Assembly (NCBI RefSeq): GCF_030291075.1
Contig: NZ_CP127407.1
Span: forward strand, 4,306,001 to 4,370,000
Length of the DNA stretch: 64,000 nucleotides
Origin: Stenotrophomonas sp. 57
Lineage (GTDB): Bacteria; Pseudomonadota; Gammaproteobacteria; Xanthomonadales; Xanthomonadaceae
Direction of reading: 5' to 3'
The notes below the pieces were generated by a model. The model did no database searches. It was not told the origin of the DNA and worked only from the letters and a program-made list of their open reading frames with translations. Each line of letters opens with the position of its first letter. Positions within the stretch are counted from its first letter, which is position 1. Positions 8,037 to 17,023 of the stretch are shown here, piece after piece. The translations under genes were made by a program, and so were the position numbers.

Positions 8037-9290
8037 ATGTCGATCCTGACACCTCGGTCGCCGCGTGCGGCCGGGCTGGTCGTCGCCGTGTTGCTGGGCC
8101 TGGCCCCGGCGGCATCGGTGATGGCGCAAGCCGCCCCCTCCTACGACACCCTGCTTGAACGCCTGGACCAGCTACCCGGCACCCGTGTGGGCACGGCGCT
8201 GGCCGAGGCCGCCGATGCGCGCGCCGACCAGGCCCGTGCGCTGCCCAATCCCTCCCTTTCCTGGTCGGCCGAAAACGCCTGGGGCTCCGGCACCTACCGG
8301 GGCATGGACAAGGCCGATACCGTGCTCACCCTGTCCCAGCCGCTGGAGGTCTGGGGCCAGCGTGGCGCGCGCGTTCGTGCCGCCCGGGCCGAGGCACAAG
8401 CCGCTGCCCTGCGTGGTTCGCAGAGCCGCAGTGATGTCGCCAGCCAACTGGCGGCGGTCTACGCACAGGCGGAAAGTGCATTGCGTCGTTACGCCCTCGC
8501 AGGCGAAGCACTGACCCTGACCCGCGACGATGCGGCTGCCGTCAATGCGATGGTCAAGCAGGGCCGCGAACCGCAGCTGCGCGCGGTGCAGGCACAGAGC
8601 GAAGTGGCCAATGTCAGCGCCGCGCTGGATGAGGCACAGGCCTTCCGCGATGCCGCACTCGCACGCCTGGCCGGCACCGCGCTGCTGGATGCGCCGGTGC
8701 AGTCGATCGACAACAGCCTGCTCGACCGCGTGCCACCGCTGCCGCGCGGTGCCACCGATACCGCACTGGCCGTGCGCATCGCCGAAGCCGAAGCCGATGC
8801 GGCGGGCAAGCGGGTCGACGTGGAGCGCAAGCGCGCCCTGCCCGACCTCAGCGTCACCGCCGCGCAGACCCGCTTCCGCGAAGGCGGCGAGCGTGCCTAC
8901 AACCTCGGGCTCAGCCTCAGCATCCCGCTGTTCGACCGCAACCGTGGCGGCATCCGCGCCGCCAACGCCGACCAGCGCGCGGCCGAAGCGCGCCTGGACC
9001 AGCAGCGTCGCGACAGCGAGGCCGAGCGCCTGTCCGCCGTGGCCGGTCTGAAGGCCGCCGGCAGCCGTACCCGCGCCGCCGATGAAAGCGTGGTCGCCGC
9101 CGAAGAGGCCTACCGCCTTGCACGCATCGGCTTCGACGCCGGGCGCATCTCCCAGCTGGAACTGCGCAGCACGCGCAGCGCCCTCATCGCCGCCCGCGGC
9201 ACCGCCGTGGATGCGCGCCTGTCGCGCGTCGCCGCGGAAATCGATCTTGCCCGCCTGGAAGGGCGCGCACCCTTTGTGGAGGCCCCATGA
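8037..9290 (+). CDS. czcC: Outer-membrane efflux channel protein, TolC/CzcC family
   Basis: A 417-aa protein with an N-terminal signal sequence (AAGLVVAVLLGLAPAASVMAQA) followed by two OEP-type repeats rich in Ala-, Arg- and Gln-bearing coiled-coil helices (for example ARADQARALPNPSLSWSAEN and ALRGSQSRSDVASQLAAVYAQAE). It forms the outer-membrane duct of the tripartite RND pump. The stop overlaps the start of czcB (ATGA-type, 4 bp), which supports cotranslation. Confidence 0.88.
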   Translation: MSILTPRSPRAAGLVVAVLLGLAPAASVMAQAAPSYDTLLERLDQLPGTRVGTALAEAADARADQARALPNPSLSWSAENAWGSGTYRGMDKADTVLTLSQPLEVWGQRGARVRAARAEAQAAALRGSQSRSDVASQLAAVYAQAESALRRYALAGEALTLTRDDAAAVNAMVKQGREPQLRAVQAQSEVANVSAALDEAQAFRDAALARLAGTALLDAPVQSIDNSLLDRVPPLPRGATDTALAVRIAEAEADAAGKRVDVERKRALPDLSVTAAQTRFREGGERAYNLGLSLSIPLFDRNRGGIRAANADQRAAEARLDQQRRDSEAERLSAVAGLKAAGSRTRAADESVVAAEEAYRLARIGFDAGRISQLELRSTRSALIAARGTAVDARLSRVAAEIDLARLEGRAPFVEAP

Positions 9291-10492
9291 CTCTCTCCCG
9301 TACTTTCCCGCTGATCGGCGGCGTGCTGCTGACCGTGCTGCTGGCCGGCTGCGCAGGCAATGCGCAGACACCTGCAAATGAAGACCCCGCCACGGCCAAG
9401 GCCGGCGCCGATGATGGCCACGGCCACGCCGCCGACAGCAAGGAAGCCAAGGCCGAAGCCACGAAGGCGCCGGCGGACGCCGATGAAGGCGTGGTGCAGC
9501 TGACACCGGAACAGATCAAGGCCTCCGGTATCGAAGTGGTCGCCGTCGGTCGTGGCGGGGGCGGTTCAACCCGCCTCGCAGGTCGGGTCGAGCCCTCGGT
9601 CGGTGCGCGTGCCTCGGTGGCCTCCACGGTGACCGGCCGCGTCGAACGCGTGCTGGTTGCACCGGGCACTGCGGTGAAGCAGAACCAGGCACTGGCCATC
9701 GTGGTCAGCGGCGAGGCGGCGGTGTTCCGTGCCAACGCGCTGGCCGCATCGGCCGAAGCCGAGGCCGCACGCCTGGCCTATGGCCGCGACAAGGCGCTGG
9801 TCGACCAGGGCGTGGTCGCACGCCAGGAAATGGAAGCCTCGCGCGCACGTTCGCTGGCGGCACAGGCCCAGGCCGCTGCCGCACAGGCACAGGCCGCCGC
9901 CAACGGTGCGCCCGATGCCAGTGGCCGCGTGCGCATCACCAGCCCGGTGGCCGGCATCGTTGGCAATGTGCAGGTCACGCCAGGCGGTGTGGTCGCCGCC
10001 GGCAGCGCCGTGGCCGACGTCGCCGATCCGGCGATGAACGAGCTGGTGTTCACCGCACCGCCTGCGCTGGCCGCGCAGGTCACGCCGGGCATGAAACTGG
10101 AAGTAAGTGTGCCAGGGGGCAGTTTCACCGCCACCGTTACCGGCTCGGCCGCCGATGTGCGGCAGCAGGGCGGCGTCGCGGTGATCCGCGCCACGCCGGT
10201 GGATGCGCCGCTGCCGCCGGCCGGTTCGCCGGTGTCAGCCGTGGTGGTCACCGAAGACCAGGACGGTTCGCTCAGCGTGCCCGCCGATGCGGTGCAGAAC
10301 GTCGATGGCAGCAGCGCGGTGTTCGTCGCCGTCGAAGGTGGCTTCAAGGCGCAGCCGGTGCTGGCCGGGCGCCGTGCCGGCGACCGCATCGAGATCCTCG
10401 GTGGACTGACCGGCAGCGAGCGCATCGTCGGTGCCAACGCCTTCCTGCTCAAGGCCGAGCTGGCCAAGGGCGAAGCCGAGCACGGCCACTGA
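9287..10492 (+). CDS. czcB: RND efflux periplasmic adaptor lipoprotein, CzcB family
   Basis: A 401-aa protein. It has a lipoprotein signal with lipobox LLAGC near residue 22, then a charged His-containing segment (DDGHGHAADSKEAKAEA) that may bind metal. The adaptor proper follows: a barrel-sandwich half (TVTGRVERVLVAPGTAVKQNQAL), a coiled-coil hairpin of AQAQAAAAQAQ type, and beta-barrel and membrane-proximal domains. It links the inner-membrane pump to the outer-membrane channel. It overlaps czcC by 4 bp and ends 10 bp before czcA. Confidence 0.88.
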   Translation: MTLSRTFPLIGGVLLTVLLAGCAGNAQTPANEDPATAKAGADDGHGHAADSKEAKAEATKAPADADEGVVQLTPEQIKASGIEVVAVGRGGGGSTRLAGRVEPSVGARASVASTVTGRVERVLVAPGTAVKQNQALAIVVSGEAAVFRANALAASAEAEAARLAYGRDKALVDQGVVARQEMEASRARSLAAQAQAAAAQAQAAANGAPDASGRVRITSPVAGIVGNVQVTPGGVVAAGSAVADVADPAMNELVFTAPPALAAQVTPGMKLEVSVPGGSFTATVTGSAADVRQQGGVAVIRATPVDAPLPPAGSPVSAVVVTEDQDGSLSVPADAVQNVDGSSAVFVAVEGGFKAQPVLAGRRAGDRIEILGGLTGSERIVGANAFLLKAELAKGEAEHGH

Positions 10493-10502
10493 GGAGGCGA
10501 CC

Positions 10503-13500
10503 ATGTTCAAGCTGATCATTGAAACAGCGGTGCGCCACCGCTGGCTGGTGGTGTTCATGGCCGCGCTGATCGCCGCCGTGGGCCTGTTCCAGCTGGGCAA
10601 GCTGCCGATCGACGCGGTGCCGGACATCACCAACCGCCAGGTGCAGATCAACACGGTGGCACCTGCGCTGACCCCGGAGCAGATCGAGCGGCAGGTGACC
10701 TACCCGCTGGAAACCGCGCTGGCCGGCATTCCCGGCCTGACCACCACACGTTCGCTGTCGCGCAACGGCTTCTCGCAGGTCACCGCGATCTTCACCGATG
10801 CCACCGACGTCTACTTCGCGCGCCAGCAGGTGGCCGAACGCATGCGCGAAGCAGCCGATGACCTGCCCGATGGCGCATCGCCGATGCTGTCACCGGTCAC
10901 CACCGGCCTCGGCGAAGTGCTGATGTGGACGGTGGACTTCACCACGTTCGATCCAGCCAGGCTGGCCAAGCCCGGTGACGCCGGCTGGCAGCCCGGTGAG
11001 GTCTACCGCACACCGGAAGGCAACCTGCTGCGCACGCCGGAAGAACGCGCGACCTACCTGCGCACCGTGCAGGACTGGATCATCGCGCCGCAGATGCGCT
11101 CCAGCCCGGGGCTGGCCGGTGTCGATACGGTCGGCGGCTACGTCAAGGAATACGGCGTGCATCCGGACAGTGCGCGGCTGGCCGCGCACGGCCTCGGCCT
11201 GGCCGACCTGGTCACTGCCCTGCAGCGTTCCAACGTGCAGGCCGGCGCCGGTTTCGTGCAGCGTGCCGGCGAAGGCCTGGTGGTGCGTGCCGATGGCCTG
11301 GCGCTGACCACCGAGGACCTGGCACAGGCGCCGGTGGCCACCCGCAATGGCGTGGTGGTGCGCGTGGCCGATGTGGCCACCGTGGAACTGAGCCGCGCGC
11401 CGCGCCTGGGTGCGGCCAGCCGCAACGGCCACGAGGCCGTGCTGGGCACCGCGCTGATGATTGCCGGTGGCAACAGCCGCACCGTGGCGCAGGCCGCTGC
11501 GGCGCGCCTTGAACAGGTGAACACATCGCTGCCGGCCGGCATCGTGGCCGCGCCGGTGCTGGATCGCAGTGTGCTGGTCAACTCCACCATCAAGACCGTG
11601 GCCAGGAACCTCACCGAGGGCGCGCTGCTGGTGGTGGTGGTGCTGTTCCTGCTGCTGGGCAACCTGCGTGCAGCCACCATCACCGCGCTGGTGATTCCGC
11701 TGTCGTTCCTGTTCGCAGTGATCGGCATGAACCGCTTCGGCATCAGCGGCAACCTGATGAGCCTGGGTGCGCTGGATTTCGGCATCCTGGTGGACGGTGC
11801 GGTGATCGTGGTCGAATCGACGCTGCTGATGCTGGGCCAGCGCCGCGCCGAACTGGGCCGTGCGCTGACCGCGATGGAGCGCCTGCGCGTGGCCGCCGAT
11901 TCGGCAATGAAGATGGCGCGCCCGGCGGCCTTCGGCCAGCTGATCATCCTGCTGGTGTTCGCGCCGATCCTCACCCTGGACGGCGTGGAGGGCAAGACGT
12001 TCCACCCGATGGCGGCGACCTTCATGCTGGCCCTGGTCGGTGCCTTCATCTTCTCCTTCACCTTCGTGCCGGCAATGGCCGCACTGCTGGTGCGCGAGCC
12101 GAAGCTGAAGGACGGCGAGGCCCATGCCGACGATGGCGAGCACGAAACCAAGCTGATCCGCATGCTGCGCGCGCGCATCGAGCCGGTGGTGCGCAAGGCC
12201 GTGGCGCATCCGCGCACGGTGCTGGCCGGTGCAGTGATGATGGTGGTGGTGGGCCTCGGCGCGTTCTCGCTGCTGGGCCGCGAGTTCATGCCGACGCTGG
12301 ACGAAGGCAACGTGGCCATGCAGGCCCTGCGCGTACCCTCGACCTCGCTGGAGCAGTCGCTGGCGATGCAGCTGGCGCTGGAGAAGGCAATCGCCAAGCA
12401 GCCGGAAGTAGAGACCGTGTTCTCGCGTACCGGTACTGCCGAGGCGGCGATCGACCCGATGCCGACCAATATCTCCGACAGCGTGATCGTGCTGAAGCCA
12501 CGCAAGGACTGGCCCGATCCGAAGCTGGCCAAGGACGCACTGGTGGCGCGCTTCGAAAAACTGGCCGGGCAGCAGCTGGGCAACAGCTTCGAGTTCAGCC
12601 AGCCGATCGAGCTGCGCTTCAACGAGCTGATTTCCGGCGTGCGTACCGACCTGGCGGTGATGATCTTCGGCGATGACTTCAGCCAGCTGCAGAAGGTGGC
12701 CGACCAGGTAGCGCTGAAGCTGCGTGCGGTGGATGGCGCGGCCGACGTGCGGGTGGAACAGATCTCCGGCCTGCCCACGCTCAACGTGGCGATCGACCAC
12801 GTGGCGGCGGCACAGTACGGGTTGACCGCTGCAGATGTGAGTGATGCGCTGTCCACAGGCATCGGCGGTACCGCGGCCGGCAAGATCTTCGAAGGCGACC
12901 GCCGCTTCAACGTGGTGGTGCGCCTGGACGATGCCTCACGCAACGATCCGGACCAGCTGGCGTCGCTGCCGATCGCTACGCCGTCGGGACTGGTGATTCC
13001 GCTGTCGTCGGTCGCCCGCATCACGGTCAGCGAAGGGCCGAACCAGATCAGCCGCAACAACGGCAGCCGCCGCGTCGTGGTGCAGGCCAATGTGCGTGGG
13101 CGTGACCTGGGCGGCTTCGTCGGTGAAGCGCAGGCGGCGGTGGCCGACGTTCCGCTGCCGCCGGGTGCCTACCTGACCTGGGGTGGCCAGTTCGAGAACC
13201 TGCAGCGTGCGGAGAAGCGGCTGGCGACGGTGGTGCCGGTGGTGTTCCTGTTGATCGGCAGCCTGCTGTTCATGGCCCTGCGCAGCGGCAAGGAAGCCAT
13301 TCTGGTGTTCAGCTGCGTGCCGTTGGCACTGGTCGGCGGCGTCCTCGCGCTCCTGCTGCGTGGCATGCCGTTCTCGGTGTCGGCGGCGGTCGGCTTCATC
13401 GCCGTCTCCGGCGTAGCGACCTTGAATGGCCTGGTGTTGATGCAGGCGATCCGCGAGCGCCTGGACGCCGGTGACCTGCCGCTGCAGGCGGCGATCAACG

Positions 13501-13712
13501 GCGCTTCCAGCCGTATCCGTGCGGTGCTGACCACGGCGCTGGTGGCGATCGTCGGCTTCATCCCGATGGCGATTGCCAGTGGCTCGGGTGCAGAAGTGCA
13601 GAAGCCGCTGGCGACCGTGGTGATCGGCGGGCTGATCACCGCCACCGTGCTGACCCTTCTGGTGCTGCCGACATTTGCCGCACGCGTGGCCAAGCCGCGG
13701 GCGGTCGGCTGA
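10503..13712 (+). CDS. czcA: Heavy-metal efflux RND pump, CzcA/HME family
   Basis: 1069 aa from ATG 10503, preceded by GAGGAGGCGACC. It has the usual RND plan: TM1 near the N-terminus (LVVFMAALIAAVGLFQLG), two large periplasmic loops and two blocks of membrane helices. Near residue 420 is the HME signature DFGILVDGAVIVVES, with two Asp and a Glu at the positions linked to divalent cation transport (DFGx3DGAx3VE). The monovalent Cu/Ag type lacks this motif. The pump therefore probably exports Zn2+, Cd2+, Co2+ or Ni2+ by proton antiport. No czcD or czcRS regulator genes are found alongside. Confidence 0.92.
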   Translation: MFKLIIETAVRHRWLVVFMAALIAAVGLFQLGKLPIDAVPDITNRQVQINTVAPALTPEQIERQVTYPLETALAGIPGLTTTRSLSRNGFSQVTAIFTDATDVYFARQQVAERMREAADDLPDGASPMLSPVTTGLGEVLMWTVDFTTFDPARLAKPGDAGWQPGEVYRTPEGNLLRTPEERATYLRTVQDWIIAPQMRSSPGLAGVDTVGGYVKEYGVHPDSARLAAHGLGLADLVTALQRSNVQAGAGFVQRAGEGLVVRADGLALTTEDLAQAPVATRNGVVVRVADVATVELSRAPRLGAASRNGHEAVLGTALMIAGGNSRTVAQAAAARLEQVNTSLPAGIVAAPVLDRSVLVNSTIKTVARNLTEGALLVVVVLFLLLGNLRAATITALVIPLSFLFAVIGMNRFGISGNLMSLGALDFGILVDGAVIVVESTLLMLGQRRAELGRALTAMERLRVAADSAMKMARPAAFGQLIILLVFAPILTLDGVEGKTFHPMAATFMLALVGAFIFSFTFVPAMAALLVREPKLKDGEAHADDGEHETKLIRMLRARIEPVVRKAVAHPRTVLAGAVMMVVVGLGAFSLLGREFMPTLDEGNVAMQALRVPSTSLEQSLAMQLALEKAIAKQPEVETVFSRTGTAEAAIDPMPTNISDSVIVLKPRKDWPDPKLAKDALVARFEKLAGQQLGNSFEFSQPIELRFNELISGVRTDLAVMIFGDDFSQLQKVADQVALKLRAVDGAADVRVEQISGLPTLNVAIDHVAAAQYGLTAADVSDALSTGIGGTAAGKIFEGDRRFNVVVRLDDASRNDPDQLASLPIATPSGLVIPLSSVARITVSEGPNQISRNNGSRRVVVQANVRGRDLGGFVGEAQAAVADVPLPPGAYLTWGGQFENLQRAEKRLATVVPVVFLLIGSLLFMALRSGKEAILVFSCVPLALVGGVLALLLRGMPFSVSAAVGFIAVSGVATLNGLVLMQAIRERLDAGDLPLQAAINGASSRIRAVLTTALVAIVGFIPMAIASGSGAEVQKPLATVVIGGLITATVLTLLVLPTFAARVAKPRAVG

Positions 13713-13718
13713 AAGACC

Positions 13719-13835
13719 ACGGGGGCGGATCCTGGGATCCGACCCCGTTTCCCGGTAGTGCCGGCCGCTGGTCGGCAATGTCGAACGATTGCGGTGCGTG
13801 CGGGTTGCCGGCCAGCGGCCGGAACTGCCTCGGAA
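13719..13835. repeat. Two palindromic elements after czcA
   Basis: The first is GGGGGCGGATCC-TG-GGATCCGACCCC. The second pair is GTAGTGCCGGCCGCTGGTCGGCA and, inverted 35 bp later, TTGCCGGCCAGCGGCCGGAACTGC, which together can form a large hairpin. They separate convergent czcA and the DUF885 peptidase gene and may serve as the transcription boundary. No T-tract terminator is seen. Confidence 0.6.
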
Positions 13836-13838
13836 CGG

Positions 13839-15611
13839 TCAGGCCTTCTTGCGCTCGGCGATGTAGGCCTGGATCTGCTGTTCCAGCACCGGCAGCGGCA
13901 CCGAGCCCTGCTTCAGCAGGGTGTCGTGGAAACCCTTGATGTCGAACTTGGCGCCCAGCTCCTTCTCCGCCTGCGCACGCAGGCGCACGATGGCGATCTC
14001 GCCCAGCTTGTAGCTCAGCGCCTGGCCCGGCCAGGAAATGTAGCGGTCCACTTCGGTGGTCACTTCATGCTCGCTCAGCGCGGTGTGGTCACGCAGGTAG
14101 GCCAGCGCCTGCTCGCGGGTCCAGCCCTTGCTGTGCACGCCGGTGTCGATCACCAGGCGCGCCGCGCGCCACATCTCGTAGGTCAGGCGGCCGAAATCCT
14201 CGTACGGGGTTTCGTAGATGCCCATTTCCACGCCCAGCTTCTCGCAGTACAGCGCCCAGCCTTCGCCATAGGCGGAGATGTAGGCGTTGCGGCGGAACTC
14301 CGGCAGGTTCTTCTGCTCGGCGGCGATGGCGCCCTGCAGTGCGTGGCCCGGATCGGATTCATGCAGGGTCAGCGCCGGCAGGTTGTACAGCGGGCGCGAC
14401 GGCAGGTTGTAGGTGTTGAGCCAGTAGGTGCCCATGCCACCACGGCCGGCGGTCCAGAACGGTGCGATATCCGGCGGTACCGGCACGATGGTGAAGCGCG
14501 CGCGCGGCAGCGTCATGTACTTGCCCAGCTGGCCATCGGCGCGCTTGGAGATCCACGCGGCACGTGACAGCAGCTCTTCCGGCGTCTTGGCATAGAACTG
14601 AGGGTCGGTACGCAGGAAGGTCAGGAATTCGGCGAAGCTGCCCTTGAACTTCACCTGCTTGATGATGTCGTTCATCTCGCCCTGGATGCGCGCGACTTCC
14701 TCCAGTCCGATGCGGTGGATCTCGTCCGGCGACAGATCGAGCGTGGTGTATTCGTGGATCTGCTGCTTGTAGTACGCCTTGCCGTCCGGCATTGCTTCGG
14801 CGGCCAGGGTGGTGCGCGCCTGCGGCACGTACTCGTTGACGAAGAAGGTGCGCAGCTGCTGGAACGCGGGCACCACCTTGCCACTGATCGCTTCACGCGC
14901 GTGCGCCTGCAGCCTGACCTGTTCGGCGGCCGGAATGTTGTTGGGCAGCTTCTTGAACGGCGCGTACAACGGCGACTCGGTCGGGTCCTTCAGCTCGGCG
15001 ACGGTGGCGATGGACACCTCGCGACCATCAAGCACCGCGCGCGGCACGCTGAAGCCACGCTTCAGGCCGGCGCGCATGTTCTCGGTCTGCTGGCCGAAGT
15101 AACGCGGCACATCGTTCAGCCGTGCGATGTAGTTCTGATAGTCCTGCACGGTCTTTATCTCGCGCCGGGCCATGAAGGACAGGTTGGACCAGAACGAGGA
15201 GTCCGCGTTGAACGGCATCTCGTAGCCGCGCAGGCGCGTCTCTTCGGCCAGGTTGAACACCTGGTCGCGGTAGATCGCGTAGTTGACCTGGTTGTCGGGC
15301 GACAGGGTCTTCGGATCGATCTTCTTCAGCGCGGCGAGGGTCTCGTCCCACACCTTCAGGCGCGCCTGCTGTGCGGCCGGGCCGACATCGGGCATGCGGG
15401 TGGCATTGGCCGGGGCGTCCTCGTCCTCGCTGGCCTCGCCGCCACCATCCTGGCGCCATTTCCATTCCTTCTCGTACAGCGCGCGGAAGGCGGCATCGGC
15501 AGGCGATTCGGTGGCGACGCTGGCCGGCGCGGCGGCGGCGGGCGGCGCGGCCAGGGCCACGGCGGGGGCGGACAGGGCAATCAGCAGGGCAACGGCAAGA
15601 CGGGTTTTCAC
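13839..15611 (-). CDS. Secreted DUF885 family protein (putative zinc metallopeptidase)
   Basis: About 590 aa from the GTG at 15611 (VKTRLAVALLIALSAPAVALA), which gives a clean signal peptide. The frame is open to 15692, but the extra leader is not signal-like. The protein carries the DUF885 core with HESDPGHALQG, an HExxxxH-type motif believed to bind zinc, plus the downstream YGEGWALYCEKLG helix and a REIKTVQDYQNYIARLNDVP segment. It is probably a periplasmic or exported peptidase. It stands alone, followed by repeats and czcA in convergent orientation. Confidence 0.82.
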   Translation of the reverse strand: MKTRLAVALLIALSAPAVALAAPPAAAAPASVATESPADAAFRALYEKEWKWRQDGGGEASEDEDAPANATRMPDVGPAAQQARLKVWDETLAALKKIDPKTLSPDNQVNYAIYRDQVFNLAEETRLRGYEMPFNADSSFWSNLSFMARREIKTVQDYQNYIARLNDVPRYFGQQTENMRAGLKRGFSVPRAVLDGREVSIATVAELKDPTESPLYAPFKKLPNNIPAAEQVRLQAHAREAISGKVVPAFQQLRTFFVNEYVPQARTTLAAEAMPDGKAYYKQQIHEYTTLDLSPDEIHRIGLEEVARIQGEMNDIIKQVKFKGSFAEFLTFLRTDPQFYAKTPEELLSRAAWISKRADGQLGKYMTLPRARFTIVPVPPDIAPFWTAGRGGMGTYWLNTYNLPSRPLYNLPALTLHESDPGHALQGAIAAEQKNLPEFRRNAYISAYGEGWALYCEKLGVEMGIYETPYEDFGRLTYEMWRAARLVIDTGVHSKGWTREQALAYLRDHTALSEHEVTTEVDRYISWPGQALSYKLGEIAIVRLRAQAEKELGAKFDIKGFHDTLLKQGSVPLPVLEQQIQAYIAERKKA

Positions 15612-15748
15612 GAGCACAGGTTCCCGGGAAGGCAGACCCCGATCATGGCACCGCCCACGGCCCATGGCATGGGACGAAGGTCCTGCCTGCAACGCAGGCA
15701 GGACCGGGCCCCGGCCACAGGCCAGGGCCCCAGCGCCGAAGGCGCGTT

Positions 15749-15835
15749 GTAGAGCCGACTGTCAGTCGGCTGCTTTCCCGCCACATGCAGCAAAGCCCGC
15801 GCTCCGCGCGAGAGTCGACTGACAGACGACGCTAC
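15749..15835. repeat. SMAG-type paired palindrome
   Basis: GTAGAGCCGACTGTCAGTCGGCT at the left and AGAGTCGACTGACAGACGACGCTAC at the right, with the right arm partly degenerate (GTCGACTGACAGACGAC). The linker contains GCGCTCCGCGCG. It is located between the DUF885 gene and the LAB_N gene, upstream of the former. Confidence 0.75.
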
Positions 15836-15863
15836 CCACGGCAGACCGCATCCCGGCGCAGCC

Positions 15864-16214
15864 TCAGTGGCTGGCCCTGTCCCGCTTCCAGCCCCGGTGC
15901 TTGATGTCCAGGTGCAGGCTGTACAGCGCGGTGAACGCCGGGAACAGGTTCTGCAGCACGCCCACCGAGTCCTGCTTGGCCGAGAACAGGAAGTAGCTCA
16001 GCGTCATCAGGCTGCCGATCACGCTCATGTACCAGAACAGGCGCGGGATGACCGGCTTGCCGGCGCGCTTGGAGGCGATGAACTGGACCAGCCAGCGGCC
16101 GCCGAACATCAGTGCGCCGGTGTAGCCGATCAGCTTCCAGCCGGTCACATGCAGGCCGGTCCAGTACAGCCAGGTCAGCGGCTGGTCCAGCCAGTGCAGC
16201 TCCAGGTCCATCAA
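15864..16214 (-). CDS. LAB_N-domain membrane protein (lipid A biosynthesis N-terminal domain)
   Basis: A 116-aa protein with three predicted membrane segments (WKLIGYTGALMFGGRWLVQF, LFWYMSVIGSLMTLSYFLFS, VGVLQNLFPAFTALYSLHL). The GGRWLVQFIASKRAGKPVIP and FWYMSVIGS stretches are hallmarks of the LAB_N domain (pfam07578), often found beside ArnC/GT2-type glycosyltransferases. It overlaps the GT2 stop codon (ATGA, 16211-16214), so the two are translationally coupled. It probably works with the GT2 in a lipid-linked sugar step, possibly as a small membrane subunit or transporter; this role is inferred. Confidence 0.8.
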   Translation of the reverse strand: MMDLELHWLDQPLTWLYWTGLHVTGWKLIGYTGALMFGGRWLVQFIASKRAGKPVIPRLFWYMSVIGSLMTLSYFLFSAKQDSVGVLQNLFPAFTALYSLHLDIKHRGWKRDRASH

Positions 16215-16933
16215 CGCTCCTCCACCGCGGTGCGCTTGCTGCGGGTGATCAGCCAGGCCACGCCGCGCAGGTCGCGGATGCCGACCAGCGCGCGGCCCAG
16301 ATTGTTGTACTTGGACACACCGGCGGTACGGTGGCGGTGATTGACCGGCACGCTGGTGGTCTTCCAGCCGGCGCGCTGCATCAGCGCCGGCAGGTAACGG
16401 TGCATGTGATCGAAGTACGGCAGGTCGAGGAACGCGCTGCGTTCGAACAGCTTGATGCCGCAGCCGGTGTCAGGCGTGTCGTCGCGCAGCATGCGCGCGC
16501 GGATGGCGTTGGCCCAGCGGCTGGCCCAGCGCTTGCTGCCGCTGTCCTGGCGGTTGACGCGCCAGCCGGCGAACAGCTTCACCTGTGCCTCGGCGGCATC
16601 GCGCGCGGCCAGCAGCTTGGGAATATCGGCTGGATCGTTCTGGCCGTCACCATCGAGGGTAGCGATCCAGGGCGCCCGTGCGTGCTTGACGCCGGTGCGC
16701 ACGGCGGTGCTCTGCCCGCTCTGGTTCACGTGGTGCAGTACCCGCAGTTCCGGCGTGGTCGCCTTCAGCCCCTGCAGCACGGCCAAGGTGTCATCGCGCG
16801 AGTGGTCGTCAATGTAGACGATCTCGAACGGTAGCCGCCCGCGCAGTGCAGCGGTGATTTCGGCGACCAGCGGGGCGACGTTGTCGCGCTCGTTGAACAC
16901 CGGGACAACAACGGAAAGCTCGGGTTGGCTCAT
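16211..16933 (-). CDS. Glycosyltransferase family 2 (dolichyl/undecaprenyl-phosphate sugar synthase-like)
   Basis: 240 aa from ATG 16933 (MSQPELSVVVPVFNERDNV); an in-frame ATG at 16948 is less likely. It has the GT-A nucleotide-sugar motifs VVVPVFNE, YIDDHSRDDT and TLDGDGQNDP (DxD-like) and the DPM1/ArnC pattern DTGCGIKLFER and HRYLPALMQRAG. Family members attach a sugar to a polyprenyl phosphate at the inner membrane. The C-terminus lacks the two membrane helices seen in ArnC, and the adjoining LAB_N protein may supply the membrane part. The gene is downstream of the epimerase gene on the same strand (90-bp gap). Confidence 0.85.
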   Translation of the reverse strand: MSQPELSVVVPVFNERDNVAPLVAEITAALRGRLPFEIVYIDDHSRDDTLAVLQGLKATTPELRVLHHVNQSGQSTAVRTGVKHARAPWIATLDGDGQNDPADIPKLLAARDAAEAQVKLFAGWRVNRQDSGSKRWASRWANAIRARMLRDDTPDTGCGIKLFERSAFLDLPYFDHMHRYLPALMQRAGWKTTSVPVNHRHRTAGVSKYNNLGRALVGIRDLRGVAWLITRSKRTAVEER

Positions 16934-17023
16934 AAGGCACTCGGCCAAAGGGGGGACAAAGACCGCGCATTCTCCGAAACCGAGGTTATCCGAAGATGAA
17001 CCCGGCGGCGTGAGGATCCGTGC

